A stretch of DNA of 64,000 bases from Pseudomonas sp. MYb327 (GCF_040438925.1 NZ_CP159258.1:1006001-1070000); one strand, 5' to 3'; shown: positions 18,467 to 31,338, counted from the stretch's first letter. Numbers and translations are program-made. The notes: generated from the letters alone by a model not told the origin.

Positions 18467-21400
18467 TGGAACACACCACCGCCATGCGTATCGCCACCCG
18501 CTTCGCCGGCCTGCCTGCCGACAAGCGCCGCGAGTTTCTGACAAAAATGCAGGAGCAGGGTGTGAGCTTCGGCCAACTGCCGATCCCGCCCGCCGCCGAG
18601 CCGCAAGCGACCTTCGAGCTGTCTTACGCGCAGCAACGTCAATGGTTTCTCTGGCAGCTTGATCCGCAGAGCAGCGCCTACAACATTCCGGCCGTGCTGC
18701 GTTTGCACGGGCCGCTGAATGTCGCGGCGTTGCAGCAGAGTTTCGATGTGTTGTTGGAGCGGCATCAGAGTTTGCGCAGCCGATTCATCGAGGATGACGG
18801 TCAGGTCATGCAGGCCTTGGCGACGTTCACCACGCTGCCTATCGAACAGCATGATTTGCGCGCCGAACCCGTGGCGCAGCGCCTCGAGCTGGCGATGAAA
18901 AAAGTCGAGCAGGAAATCGTCCGGCCGTTCGATCTGCAACACGGCCCACTACTGCGCGTCAGCCTGTTGCAACTGGACGCCGAGGACCATGTGTTGGTGC
19001 TGACCCTGCACCACATCGTGACCGACGGCTGGTCGATGGGTGTGTTGGTGGAGGAGTTTTCCCGACTCTATGCCGCTCATTGCCAAGGGCAGAGCGCGAA
19101 GCTGGAAACGCTGCCGATTCAGTATTCGGACTACGCCGCGTGGCAACGTCGCTGGATGGACGCGGGGGAGCTGGAGCGTCAACTCGATTGGTGGCGCGAA
19201 AAACTCGGCAGCGAACAGCCGCTGCTGGAACTGCCGACGGATCGACCGCGTCCGGCGCAACCGAGCCAGCGTGGTGCGCGTCTGGATTTCGTGCTCGATG
19301 CAGACGTGGCTACTGGTTTGATGGCCTTGGCCAGACAACGCGGCGTCACGCCGTTCATGCTGTTGCTGGCGAGTTTCCAGGCCTTGCTATACCGCTACAG
19401 CGGCCAATCCGACCTGCGCATCGGCGTGCCCATCGGCAACCGTAATCGCGCGGAAACCCGTGGTCTGATCGGTTTTTTCGTTAACACTCAGGTGATGCGC
19501 GCCGAACTCGACGGACGTCTGCCGTTCAGTCAGTTGCTTGAGCAAACCCGTGCTACCTCGCTCGACGCCCAGGATTATCAGGACTTGCCGTTCGAGCGCC
19601 TGGTGCAGGCGTTGCAAGGCGAACGCAGCCTTAGCCACAGCCCGTTGTTCCAAGTGATGTTCAACCATCAGCAGGCCAAACCGGCCGCGGTCAACGGTTT
19701 GCTGGCGGGCCTGCGTGTCGAAGCACTGAACGCCACGGCGCATACCACTCAGTTCGACCTGCAACTGGACACCCAGGAGGAGGGCGACAAACTCTTCGCC
19801 AGCCTGACCTACGCCACTGATTTGTTCGACGCCGAACGCATCGAAAACCTGGCTCGCCACTGGCGCAACCTGTTGACCGCAGTGCTGGCAAATCCGCAAA
19901 CCCCGCTGGCCGAATTGCCGTTGCTGGACGCCGACGAGCGCTTGCGCATCCTTAATGATCTCAACGACACCGCCACAAGCTATCCGGGCGAAGTCTGCGT
20001 GCAGCAGCATTTCGAAGCGCGGGTGCTTGATAATCCTGCGGCCACGGCACTGGTGTTCCAAGGCCAGCGCCTGAGCTACGCCGAGCTGAACCTGCGGGCC
20101 AACCGCCTGGCGCATCATTTGCGCGCCCAGGGTGTCGGGCCGGAAGTGATCGTCGGCATTGCCTGCGACCGTTCGTTTGAAATGGTCGTCGGCCTGTTGG
20201 CAATCCTCAAGGCTGGTGGCGCCTACGTGCCGCTGGACCCGGAATACCCGCTCGATCGCCTGAGCTACATGATCGAAGACAGCGGCATTTCGCTGCTGCT
20301 GACCCAAGAACAACTGCTCGCCCAACTGCCGACCCCGGACCACGTGCGCACCTTGTGCCTGCGCGATGAAGCCAATTGGTTGAGCAACTTGCCGGGCACC
20401 GATCCCGTCAATCTGGCGCAGGCGGAAAACCTCGCCTACGTGATCTACACCTCCGGTTCCACCGGTAAACCCAAGGGCGCGGGCAACCGCCATGTGGCAC
20501 TGCATAACCGCCTGGAGTGGATGCAGCAAGCCTACAACCTGCTGCCGAGTGACCGTGTGCTGCAAAAGACGCCTTTCAGTTTCGACGTGTCGGTGTGGGA
20601 GTTTTTCTGGCCGTTGATGAAGGGCGCCACACTGGTCATCGCCGCGCCGGGTGAGCACCGCGATCCGCAACGCCTCGCTGCGCTGATCGTCGAGCAGGCA
20701 ATCACCACGCTGCACTTCGTGCCGTCGATGCTGTCGGCGTTCATCGTTGCCGACGAGGCGCTGGCCTGCACGTCGCTGACCCGGATCATTTGCAGTGGCG
20801 AAGCGCTGCCGATGGAGCTGCAACGCCAAACCCTGCGCATCTTGCCGCAAGCCAATCTGTACAACCTCTACGGCCCGACCGAAGCGGCCATCGACGTAAC
20901 CCATTGGAGCTGCGTGGAAGAGGGCCGCGACAGCGTGCCGATCGGTCGTCCCATCGCCAACCTGCGCACCTGCATCCTCGACAGCGAACTGCAGCCGTTG
21001 CCGCTGGGCGCGGTGGGCGAGTTGTACCTTGGCGGCGTTGGCCTGGCCCGTGGTTATCACCGTCGCGGCGCGCTGACCGCCGAGCGGTTCGTGGTCGACC
21101 CGTTCGGCAGCGGCGAGCGTCTGTACCGTACTGGTGACCTGGCGCGCTATCGCGCCGACGGCGCCATCGACTACTGCGGACGCATCGACCATCAAGTGAA
21201 GATTCGCGGCTTGCGCATCGAACTGGGCGAAATCGAGGCGCGTTTGCAAGAACATGCCGAGGTGCAGGAGGCCGTGGTGCTGGCCCTCGACGGCCCGGGC
21301 GGCAAGCAACTGGTGGCCTACATCGTGCCGCAGGATCGCGCACTGATCGGCGCCGATACCGAGCAGCAAGGCGCCTGGCGCGAGACCCTGAAAAGCCATT

Positions 21401-24400
21401 TGCTCGGCAGCCTGCCGGATTACATGGTGCCGGCGCATTCCGTGCTGATCGAGCAAATGCCCCTGAGCCCCAACGGCAAACTCGAGCGCAAACGCCTGCC
21501 GGCGCCGACCGCGCAAGTCAGCCAGCGGGCTTTTGAAGCGCCGCGCAGCGCACACGAACAGCTGCTGGCGCAGATCTGGCAAGACGTGTTGGGTGTGGAA
21601 CAGGTGGGTCGTCAGGACAACTTCTTCGAACTGGGCGGCGATTCGATCATTTCGATCCAGGTGGTCAGCCGCGCCCGTCGCGCCGGTTTGAGCCTGCAAC
21701 CTCGCGACCTGTTCCAGCAGCAGACCTTGCAAGCGCTGGCTGCGGTGGTCAAAGAACAGGCAGCACCGCTGGCGCAACAGGGGCCGGTGGAGGGTGGGCA
21801 GACACTCACTCCGATCCAGCGCTGGTTCTTCAACGAGTCGATTCCCCAGCGTGCCCACTGGAACCAGGCCGTTTTGCTGACGCCACGGGAAACCCTCGAT
21901 TTGCCGCGTCTGCAAGGCGCGCTGCAACGCGTGCTCAAACAGCACGACGCGTTGCGCCTGCGCTTCAGTCAGGTTGATGGGCAATGGTCGGCGCGTTACG
22001 TCGGGGCCGACAGCGCCGATGTCATCGACATGCTCTGGACCGCCCGCGTGGCCAACGATGCGTCGCTGGAATCGGTGTGTGATGAAGCGCAACGCAGCCT
22101 CAGTCTGCAAGACGGGCCATTGCTGCGGGTGGCGCTGATTGCCCAGGCCGATGGCTCTCAACGTTTGCTGTTGGTCATCCACCACTTGGCGGTGGACGGT
22201 GTGTCGTGGCGGGTGTTGCTTGAAGATTTGCAGGCGGCTTACCAAGGGCAGGAACTGCCACCGAAGACCAGCGCGTTCCAGGCCTGGGCCGACAAGCTTG
22301 ATGCCCATGCACACTCCGACGCCGCCGCCAGCGAATTGAACTGGTGGCAACGTCAACTGGCCGGTGCCAGTGATTCACTGCCAGCGGCCAATGTTGAAGC
22401 GAGTCAGGCCGGGCATCTGCGCCAGGGCGTCAGCATCGGCCTGGACCGCGAGCAGACTCGCCAATTGCTGCAACAAGCGCCGGCAATCTACCGCACGCAA
22501 GTCAACGACCTGCTGCTGACCGCACTGGCCCGCACCCTCAGCCGCTGGACCGGTGTCGAATCGGCGCTGATCCAGCTCGAAGGCCACGGTCGTGAAGAAC
22601 TGTTCGACGACATCGACCTGACCCGCACCGTCGGCTGGTTCTCCAGCCTGTTCCCGGTGCGCCTGACGCCGACCGCCGACCTCGCCGGTTCGATCAAGGC
22701 CATCAAGCAGCAACTGCGCGAAATCCCCGGCAAAGGCCTGGGCTATGGCCTGTTGCGCTATATGGGCGACGCCCGGACCCAAGCGGCGTTGGCCGCGCTG
22801 CCGCAGGCGCGAGTGACGTTCAACTATCTGGGCCAGTTTGACCAGAGCTTTGCCGAAGACGCCTTGTTCACGCCCGCGAAGGAATCCAGCGGTGCCGCGC
22901 AATCGGCGGATGCACCGTTGCCGAACTGGCTGTCGGTGGACGGTCAGGTGTATGGCGGCGAACTGAAACTCGACTGGACCTTCAGCCGCGAATGCTTCGA
23001 CCGTCGCGAAATCGAAACCCTGGCCGCTGACTTCCGCGCCGAATTGCTGGCGCTGATCGAGCACTGCCTGAGCGACGGTGCGGGCGGCGTGACTCCGGCG
23101 GACTTCCAGCTGGCCCGACTGACTCAGGCGCAACTCGACGGTCTGCCAGTGCCACCGGCGCAAATCGAGGATGTGTATCCGCTGTCGCCGATGCAGGCCG
23201 GTCTGTTGTTCCACAGCTTGTACGAGTCGGATTCCGGCGCCTACGTCAACCAGCTCAGCGTCGAGGCTCGCGGTCTCGATGCCGAACGTCTGGGCCGCGC
23301 CTGGCAAGCGGTACTCGACAGCCACGCGATCCTGCGCAGCAGTTTCCACTTCCCGCAAGGCTTCGAAGCGCCGGTGCAATTGGTGCATCGTCACCTGCAA
23401 TTGCCGATGACCTGTCTCGACTGGCGCAATCGTGATGATCAGGCCGAGGCGCTGGCGCAACTGATCGATAGCGAACGCCTGCAACTGGATTCCACCCGGG
23501 CGCCGCTGATGCGCCTGACCCTGGTGCGACTGGATGACGAGCGTCAACACCTGATCTACACCCACCATCACCTGTTGCTCGATGGCTGGAGTAATTCGCT
23601 GCTGCTGAGTGAAGTCTTGCAGCGTTATGCCGGGCAAGAGATTCAGGCGCCGACCGGGCGTTTCGCTGACTACATTGGCTGGCTGCAACGTCAGGATGCG
23701 CAAGCCGACGAACTGTTCTGGCGCGAACAACTGGCAGCCCTCGACAACCCGACACTGTTGGCCCAGAGCCTCGCCCATGGCGACAGCAAAAATCGCTCAG
23801 GCGCAGACTTTGCTGACTACCGCCAGACCTTCGACGTCGCCACCAGCAAAGGCTTCAGCGACTTTGTCCGTCAGCAAAAAGTGACGCTTAACACCTTGGT
23901 GCAGGGTGCATGGGCGCTCTTGTTGCAACGCTACAGCGGTCAACGCAGCGTAGCGTTCGGCGCGACAGTGGCGGGGCGTCCGGTAGATTTGCCGGGGGCC
24001 GAGAGCCAGCTTGGTCTATTCATTAATACCTTGCCGGTGATCAGCAGCCCCGACGCTGTAGAAAGCGTCGAGCAATGGCTGAGCCGCTTGCAGGCGCAGA
24101 ACCTCGAACTGCGTGAGCATGAGTTCACTGCGTTGGGTGACATTCAGCGCTGGGCCGGGCGTGCCGGTGAGCCGCTGTTCGACAGCCTGCTGGTGTTCGA
24201 AAACTTCCCGGTGGCTGAAGCGCTGCAACAGGGAGCACCGGCGGGGTTGAGTTTCTCTGTCCCGCAGAACCACGAACGCACCAACTTCCCGCTGACCCTG
24301 GCGGCCACCGCTGAAAGCCAGCTCAGTATCCACTGGAGCTACCAGTGCGAGCATTTCAGCGGCGAAGCCATTGTGCGCATGAGCGAGCATCTGGCGGCGT

Positions 24401-27400
24401 TGCTAGCGGCAATGGTCGCCGCGCCACGGGCTGCCCTGAGCGAACTCGACCTGCTGACCGCAGCGGAACGTGCGCAGCAATTACTGGAATGGAACCCACC
24501 GTTCAGCGCGTCGCAAAACCCGTTGTGCGTGCATCAGTTGATTGAGGCCCAGGCCGTCATTCGACCGGACGCCACGGCGCTGATTTTCAACGACCTGGAC
24601 CTGAGCTTCGACCAACTCAACCGTCGCGCTAATCAACTAGCCCATCGCCTGCGCGCACTCGGCATCGGCCCGGAAGTGCGGGTCGGCCTGGCGATGCAGC
24701 GTTCGCCGGAAATGATCATCGGCTTGCTGGCGATCCTCAAGGCCGGCGGTGCCTACGTGCCGCTGGATCCGGCGTATCCAGCCGAACGCTTGCGCTACCT
24801 GATGGAGGACAGCGGCATTTCACTGCTGATCAGCCAATCGTGGTTGCGCGAAAAACTGCCGTTGCCGGAAGGTTTGGCGGTGCTGGACATCGACCGCGAA
24901 CCGCTGGCGTCCATGGCGGACAGCAACCCGGTCAACCTGACCTGCGGGGAAAATCTGGCTTATCTGATCTACACCTCGGGCTCCACCGGGCGGCCGAAAG
25001 GCGTCAGCGTGGCTCACGGTCCGCTGGCCATGCATTGCCTGTCGATTGGCGAGTTGTACGGCATGACCCCGGATGACCGCGAGTTGCAGTTCGCCTCGAT
25101 CAGCTTCGACGGCGCCCACGAGCGCTGGTTGACGCCGCTGGTGTTCGGTTCGGCGGTGATGCCCCGCGACGACGAGTTGTGGAGCGTGGAGCGCACCTGC
25201 CTTGAGATCGAAAAGCACGGCATCACCATCGCTTGTTTTACCCCGAGCTATCTGGCGCAGATCGCCGATTTCATGGGCGAAGCGGGGCGTGATCTGCCGA
25301 TCCGCTCTTACACCCCATGCGGCGAAGGCATGGCCAAGCATGCGTTCGATGAGGTGCAGCAAGTCCTGCAACCCAAGCGCCTCATCAACGGCTATGGCCC
25401 GACCGAAACCGTGATCACGCCGCTGATCTGGCTAGCGTATCCGGACACAGAATTCGACTCGGCGTTCATGCCGATTGGCCGTCCCGTCGGCAATCGCAGC
25501 GCCTACATTCTGGATGGCGGCTTGCAGCCGTTGCCGGTCGGCGTGGCAGGCGAGTTGTACCTGGGCGGCGAGGGCGTCGCCCGTGGTTATCACCAACGTC
25601 CGGACCTGACCGCCGAGCGTTTTGTACCGGATCCGTTCGTGCCCGGTGCGCGCTTGTATCGCAGTGGCGACCTCGCAAGGTTCCGAGCCGATGGCGTCGT
25701 CGAGTACCTCGGGCGCATCGACCAGCAAGTGAAAATTCGCGGCTTCCGCATTGAACTTGGCGAAATCGAAGCCTGCCTGCTGGAACACGAAGGCGTGCGT
25801 GAAGCCTTTGTGATCGATCGCGAAGGCCCGGTGAGCCGGCAACTGGTCGGTTACGTGGTGCCGCGCGATCCGCTGGCCGATGAGCAGGATTTGCGTGACG
25901 CGTTGACGGCGCACCTGCGCAGCCGTCTGCCGGTGCACATGCTGCCGGCGCACCTGATGTGCCTGGCCGCGTTGCCGCTGACGCCGAACGGCAAGCTGGA
26001 TCGTCAGGGCCTGCCCGCGCCTGAGGCGACTCGGCAGAATCACGATCAGGTGGCCGCCGCGTCGCCGGCCGAAGCGTTGTTGGTGGAGATCTGGAAGGAA
26101 CTGCTGGGGCTGGATGCGGTGGGTGTCACCGAGAACTTCTTCGAATTGGGCGGTGACTCGATTATTTCGCTGCAAGCGGTGAGTCGCGCCGGGCAGCGCG
26201 GGTTAGTCTTCAGTCCGAAGCAACTGTTCGAACAGCAGACCATTCGTGCCTTGGCCGCCGTGGCGAGCACCCGTGAAGCTGCGCTGATTGAAGCGCATAA
26301 AGTCGAAGCGTTTGCGCTGGTGCCGCACATCGACGTCGCCGCCCATGACGGGCTGCAAGACCTCTATCCGCTGTCACCGATGCAGCACGGCATGTTGTTC
26401 CATTGCCTCGATTCACCGGAGCTGAACCCCTACGTCAACCAGTTGAGCGTGGCCGTGGACGGCTTGCAGGTACCGCGTTTCCGCGCGGCGTGGCAAGCGT
26501 TGATCGAGCGTCATGAAGTGCTGCGTGCGGCGTTCCGCTGGCGTGATGGTCTGGCTGATCCGCTGCAGGCGGTGTTCGCCGAGGTCGAATTGCCCATCGA
26601 GGAATTCGACTGGCGCGACCGTAGCGATGCCGAGCAAGCGTTGAGTGAGTTGGCTGCTGCGGAACAGGCCAAAGGTTTCGACCTGAGTTGTCCGCCGCTG
26701 ATGCGCTTTGTGCTGGTGCGTCTGGGTGAAGATCGCTACCAGATGATCTGGATTTACCATCACCTGCTGTTGGACGGCTGGAGTGCGTCGCGCTTGCTGG
26801 GCGAAATGCTGCGCCTGTATCACCACGACAGCCTGCCGGCGCTGACCGGTCGCTACGCCGATTACATCGGCTGGCTGCAACGTCAGGACGATGCCCAGGC
26901 CGAAGGTTTCTGGCGTGAGCGCCTGGCATTGCTGGAAGCACCGACCATTCTGGCCAAGGCCTCCGGCGCCGCAGGCTCCGGCCATGGCGTGATGTACAGC
27001 GACCTCAACGCCGAGGCAACGCGCAAGTTACACAGCTTCGCCAAGCGTCAGCGCGTGACCCTCAACACCTTGGTGCAAGGCGCGTGGTTGTTGCTGTTGC
27101 AGCGCCATAGCGGTCAGCGCAGTGTCGCGTTTGGTGCCACGGTGGCGGGGCGCCCGACCGGTTTGGCCGGTGCCCAGGAAATGCTCGGCCTGTTCATCAA
27201 CACCTTGCCGGTGATCCAGACCCTCGACCCGCAACAGCCGCTGGGCGAGTGGCTGCGCGAGTTGCAGGATTACAACCTGATGGTCCGTGACTACGAGCAC
27301 ACGCCACTGTCGGACATCCAGCGCTGGGCCGGGCAGGGTGGCCAGGGCTTGTTCGACAGCATCATCGTGTTCGAAAACCATCCGGTGGACCGCGCCTTGC

Positions 27401-30228
27401 GCGGTGGCCAGGAAGGCGAGTTGCGCTTTGCCGAAGTCGGCAGCGGCGGGGTCACCAACTTCCCGATGGACTTGATGGTCAGCGCCAACGACGAAGGGCT
27501 GGAGGTCGAGTACCTGTACTTGCGTGATCGCTTCAGCGAACAGGAAGTCGAGCGCATTCGCGCTCAGCTGGAAGGTCTGCTGCGGGCCTTGCCTGAAGAC
27601 GCGAACTGCTTGCTCGGCAACATCGGCTTGCCCGAAGCGCGTTTGAGTTTGCCGCAAGCGGCTAACGACAACGCTGATCTGCTGCACGGGTTCAACCAGC
27701 ATGTGCGCAATCAGCCGCAGAAAGCCGCCTTGTTTTGCGAGAATCGAGAGGTCAGCTATGCCGATCTCGATGCACAGGCCAACGGTCTGGCGCAGCAACT
27801 GATCGCGCGCGGCATCGGTGCCGAAAGCATGGTGGCAGTGGCGTTGCCGCGTTCCGAGCGCACCATTGTTGCGTTCCTCGCGGTGCTCAAGGCCGGCGCG
27901 GCGTACTTGCCGCTGGACCTCGCGTACCCGGCTGAGCGTCTGGTCTACATGCTCAGCGATTCGGCTGCCAGCCTGTTGATCTGCGACAGCGATCTGGGTG
28001 AACGCTTGACGTTGGCCGACAGCCCGCCGCGCTTGTTGCTCGATCAATCGAACGTTGCCGGCAGCAGCGAATGCCCGGTTATTAATCCATTGCCGGGACA
28101 CTTGGCGTACCTGATCTACACCTCCGGTTCCACCGGCCAGCCGAAAGGCGTGGCCGTGGCGCGCGGTCCGATTGCCCGGCATTGCCGCGGCATCGTTGAG
28201 CTTTATGAACTGGCGCCACATAGCCGCGAACTGCACTTCATGTCGTTTGCTTTCGACGGTGCGCAGGAGCGTTGGCTGAGTGTGATGCTCGCTGGTGGCA
28301 GCCTGGTGATTCGTGAGGACAGTTTGTGGACGCCAGAACAAACCCTGGAAGTGCTGCATCGTCACCACGTCACCGTCGCCTGCTTCCCGCCAGCGTACTT
28401 GCAACAGATGGCCGAAGTGGCTGAGCGTCTGGGCAATCCGCCGGCGGTCGAGGTGTATTGCTTTGGGGGTGACGCGGTGCCAGAGGCCAGTTTCGAGCAG
28501 GTCAAGCGTGCCCTGCGTCCGCAGCGCCTGGTCAACGGCTACGGCCCGACCGAGACCGTGGTCACGCCGCTGCTATGGCGTGCCGAAGCCAGCGAAACCT
28601 GTGACGCCGCTTATGCGCCGATTGGTCGCGGCGTAGCGGGGCGTGGCTTGTACGTGCTGGATGCTGATCTCAATCCGTTACCGGTCGGCGTTAGCGGCGA
28701 GTTGTATCTGGGCGGCGAATGCCTGGCCCGGGGTTATCACCAGCGTCCGGGCATGAGTGCCGAGCGGTTCATCCCCGACCCGTTCGAGGCCGGTGGCCGC
28801 ATGTACCGCACCGGTGATTTGGTGCGCCAGCGCGAATGCGGCTTGATCGACTACCTGGGGCGTCTTGATCAGCAAGTGAAGATCCGTGGTTTCCGCATCG
28901 AACTCGGCGAGATCGAAGCGCGTTTGCGTGACTGTGCCGGGGTGCAGGATGCCGCCGTGGTGGTGCATGACACGCCGACTGGCAAGCAATTGGTCGGGTA
29001 CGTGGTGGCTGACAGTGCTGTCGGACTTGATCGCCGCTTGAAAGCTGAACTGCAAGCGCAACTGCCGGATTACATGGTGCCGGCGCGGATCATGGTGCTG
29101 GAACGCTTCCCGCTGTCGGCCAACGGCAAGCTGGATCGTCGTGCACTGCCGGAGCCGGAATGGGCGCTTGGCGGTTATCGCGCGCCGCGCAATGCACTGG
29201 AAACCGCGTTGAGCGCGATCTGGCAAGAAGTGCTCGGCGTGCCGCAAGTGGGCATTGACGACAATTTCTTCGAACTGGGTGGCGACTCGTTGCAAGTACT
29301 CAAAGTCATCTCACGGGTGCGCAGCCAGCCGCAGCTTGGCTTCGAATTGAAACTGCGCGATTTGATGCAGAAGCCGTGCATTGCCGAACTCAGTGGCTAT
29401 CAGGCGGCGGAACCGGCGGAAGCGCCAGACCCATTGCTGGCGCTGAATGGCCGTGTCGCGAACATGCCGGCGCTGTTCTGCCTGCACGCCGGTTTCGGCA
29501 CCGTGTTCGACTACGAACCGCTGGCCCGGCGTCTGGAAGGACGGCGCACGGTTTATGGTTTGCAATGCCGGATGCTGCTCGATCCGCAGTGGCAGGATCA
29601 ATCGCTGCAAGCCATGGCTCAGGCCTATGCGCAGCGGATTCGCGCTCAACAGCCTGAAGGACCGTATTACCTGCTCGGCTGGTCGTTGGGTGGCGCGTTG
29701 ACGCAACTGGTCGCCCATGAATTGGAAAGCCAGGGTGAGTCGGTCGCATTCGCCGGACTGGTCGATAGCTATGTGGCTGGTACGGCAGAAGCGGGGGACT
29801 GGCGCGAAGATCTGGCGGACTTCCTGAAGTTTGTCCTCGGCCAACCGTCTGAAGAGGCGCAGGCGCTGATTGACTCGAAAGCCACAGGTCTGAACGAACT
29901 CGATGGTGACGCGGCGGTGATCGAGGCGGCCATGCACGGTGCCAACGGTCATGCGGCGCTGGGGGCAAGTGAACTGACGCAGATCTTCGCCACCGGTTCT
30001 TCGCTCAAACAGCTTGCCCTGGCGCAGCGGCAACTGCCGACGATTCAGGTCGCGGCGCATCGCTGGTGGGTGGTCGGGCGCGACGATGAACGTCGGGTGT
30101 TCGAGGCTCAGGTCGGTCATCACGGTGTTGATCGCCTGTTGGCGGGCGGGCACTACACGTTGCTGCGCGGTGATGAGTTGCTGGATGAGCTGGAAGACTT
30201 GTTGGAACGTAAGCCGGTTATAGCCTGA
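18466..30228 (+). CDS. pvdD: pyoverdine terminal side-chain NRPS with thioesterase
   Basis: 3920 residues in the order C-A-T-E, C-A-T, C-A-T-TE. The ATG at 18466 shares its A with the stop of the preceding NRPS. The first condensation His motif is at 182; the later ones are at about 1701 and 2765. YTSGSTG is at 661, 2169 and 3218. Carrier serines are at 1060, 2565 and 3608, all in LGGDS form, and the epimerase His is at 1239. The thioesterase serine is at 3740 (GWSLGGAL). Predicted residues are D-Ser and two ornithine-type residues. The second carrier has the epimerase-associated LGGDS but is followed directly by a DCL-type condensation domain. The terminal TE releases the peptide, perhaps as a cyclised hydroxyornithine. 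A three-module length and TE make it the last synthetase of the line. Confidence 0.92.
18598..23139 (+). other. NRPS module 4: C-A(Ser)-T-E
   Basis: LCL-type condensation (SYAQQRQWFLWQLDP, HHIVTDGWS). The pocket residues DVWHISLIDK match the serine code closely. The LGGDS carrier is followed by a complete epimerization domain (HHLAVDGVSW, EGHGREELFDD, FNYLGQFD). Predicted residue: D-Ser. Confidence 0.8.
23161..26325 (+). other. NRPS module 5: C-A(Orn-type)-T
   Basis: DCL-type condensation (VYPLSPMQAGLLFHSL, HHLLLDGWS), as expected after D-Ser. The pocket residues read DGECTCGITK. The DGE start is shared with the Lys domain of the upstream gene and suits a long amine-bearing side chain, so an N5-modified hydroxyornithine is inferred from context with pvdA. 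The carrier ends in LGGDS, but no epimerase follows. Confidence 0.5.
26353..29430 (+). other. NRPS module 6: C-A(Orn-type)-T
   Basis: DCL-type condensation (LYPLSPMQHGMLFHCL, HHLLLDGWS) although no epimerase precedes it. The pocket residues read DGECCGGVTK, close to module 5, so a second ornithine derivative is inferred; as the last residue it could be cyclic hydroxyornithine. The carrier LGGDSLQVLKVISRV leads into the thioesterase. Confidence 0.5.
29458..30210 (+). other. terminal thioesterase domain
   Basis: A type I TE with the serine elbow GWSLGG (residue 3740), an Asp in FAGLVDSYV and a C-terminal His in GGHYTLL. It hydrolyses or cyclises the finished pyoverdine precursor from the last carrier. 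Confidence 0.85.
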
Positions 30229-30241
30229 AAACTCGGCCCAC

Positions 30242-30350
30242 GGTAGGAGCTGGCTTGCCAGCGATGGTCGCTAATGATGACGCGTATTTATCTGGATAAA
30301 CGCGGCGCGCTCGACTCCATCGCTGGCAAGCCAGCTCCTACAGGATTTTT
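30242..30350. repeat. inverted pair of REP elements ending in a T run
   Basis: Arms of the GGAGCTGGCTTGCCAGCGATG type lie right behind the NRPS stop. The right arm is followed by GGATTTTTTATG, so it may also terminate the long NRPS transcript. Confidence 0.7.
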
Positions 30351-30381
30351 TATGCCCTCTTTGTGTAAAAGGACTCGTCCC

Positions 30382-31338
30382 ATGGCTGTGTTGCCAGAAC
30401 TTGAAGCTTTTCTCGAACTCGCCGAGTTCGGCCGCCTGACCGGTAAAAGTCGCCCGATGCACGAACAGACGCCGCAACAGGCGCGGATCGATTTTGAAGC
30501 GGCCTCGGGGTTTCTCGATGTGCCGCTGGAGCACATTGCGGGCGAGGATTTCACCATCGCCGCGCGAGATGGTCACAGCCTTCGCGCACGGCTGTATCGC
30601 GACGGGCAATCAGCGGCCGGGCTGCAACCGGTGATGCTGTATTTCCATGGCGGCGGCTACGTGGTCGGCAGCCTTGAGTCCCACGATGCGCTGTGCCGAC
30701 GGCTCGCGGCGCAGGGTGGTTTTGCCTTGTTGACGGTGGATTATCGCCTGGCGCCGGAGTGGCGTTTTCCTACGCCGGTGCAGGATGCCTGCGATGCGGG
30801 AAACTGGCTGGTTCGCGAGGGCGCAGCCCATGGTCTGGATGCCACGCGGGTGGCATTGGCCGGTGACAGCGTTGGCGCGACCCTGGCCACGGTGCTGTCG
30901 ATCATCGCTGTGCGTGAACCTCAGGAATTGTCGCTGAAACCCAAGGCGCAATTGCTGGTGTATCCGGTCACCGACGCCACCACCCACCGTGCTTCGCACC
31001 GGGATTTTGCCGAGGGTTATTTGCTGGAAAGCCCGACGCTGGACTGGTTCTACGCTCACTACGGGCGCACACCGCAGGACCTCGCGGACTGGCGCTGCTC
31101 GCCGCTGCTGGCCGGCGACTTGTCAGGCCTGGCGCCGGCACTGGTGTACCTGGCCGGACATGATCCGTTGCATGACGAAGGCCTGGCCTACGCCGAGCGC
31201 CTACAAGCAGCAGGGAATGAAGTGACGTTGCTGGAACAGCCAGGCATGACCCATGACTTTTTGCGCATGGCGGGGTTGTTGGGCGAGGTGGAAGGGATTC
31301 ATGCGCAAGTGGCGGGGTGGGTGCGTTCGCGGTTGTGA
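30382..31338 (+). CDS. alpha/beta hydrolase, HSL/acetyl-esterase family
   Basis: 318 residues from the ATG at 30382, chosen because AAAAGGA lies 8 bases before it; upstream in-frame codons run through a REP element. It shows the oxyanion-hole motif YFHGGGYVVGS, the nucleophile GDSVGATLA, an Asp in AGHDPLHDEG and a His in GMTHDFLRM, which is the hormone-sensitive-lipase family layout. Substrates are short acyl esters or amides. It lies between the NRPS genes and fpvA but has no PvdS box of its own and REPs on both sides. A part in pyoverdine processing is possible by position only. It is not one of the pvd genes I recognise. Confidence 0.8.
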   Translation: MAVLPELEAFLELAEFGRLTGKSRPMHEQTPQQARIDFEAASGFLDVPLEHIAGEDFTIAARDGHSLRARLYRDGQSAAGLQPVMLYFHGGGYVVGSLESHDALCRRLAAQGGFALLTVDYRLAPEWRFPTPVQDACDAGNWLVREGAAHGLDATRVALAGDSVGATLATVLSIIAVREPQELSLKPKAQLLVYPVTDATTHRASHRDFAEGYLLESPTLDWFYAHYGRTPQDLADWRCSPLLAGDLSGLAPALVYLAGHDPLHDEGLAYAERLQAAGNEVTLLEQPGMTHDFLRMAGLLGEVEGIHAQVAGWVRSRL

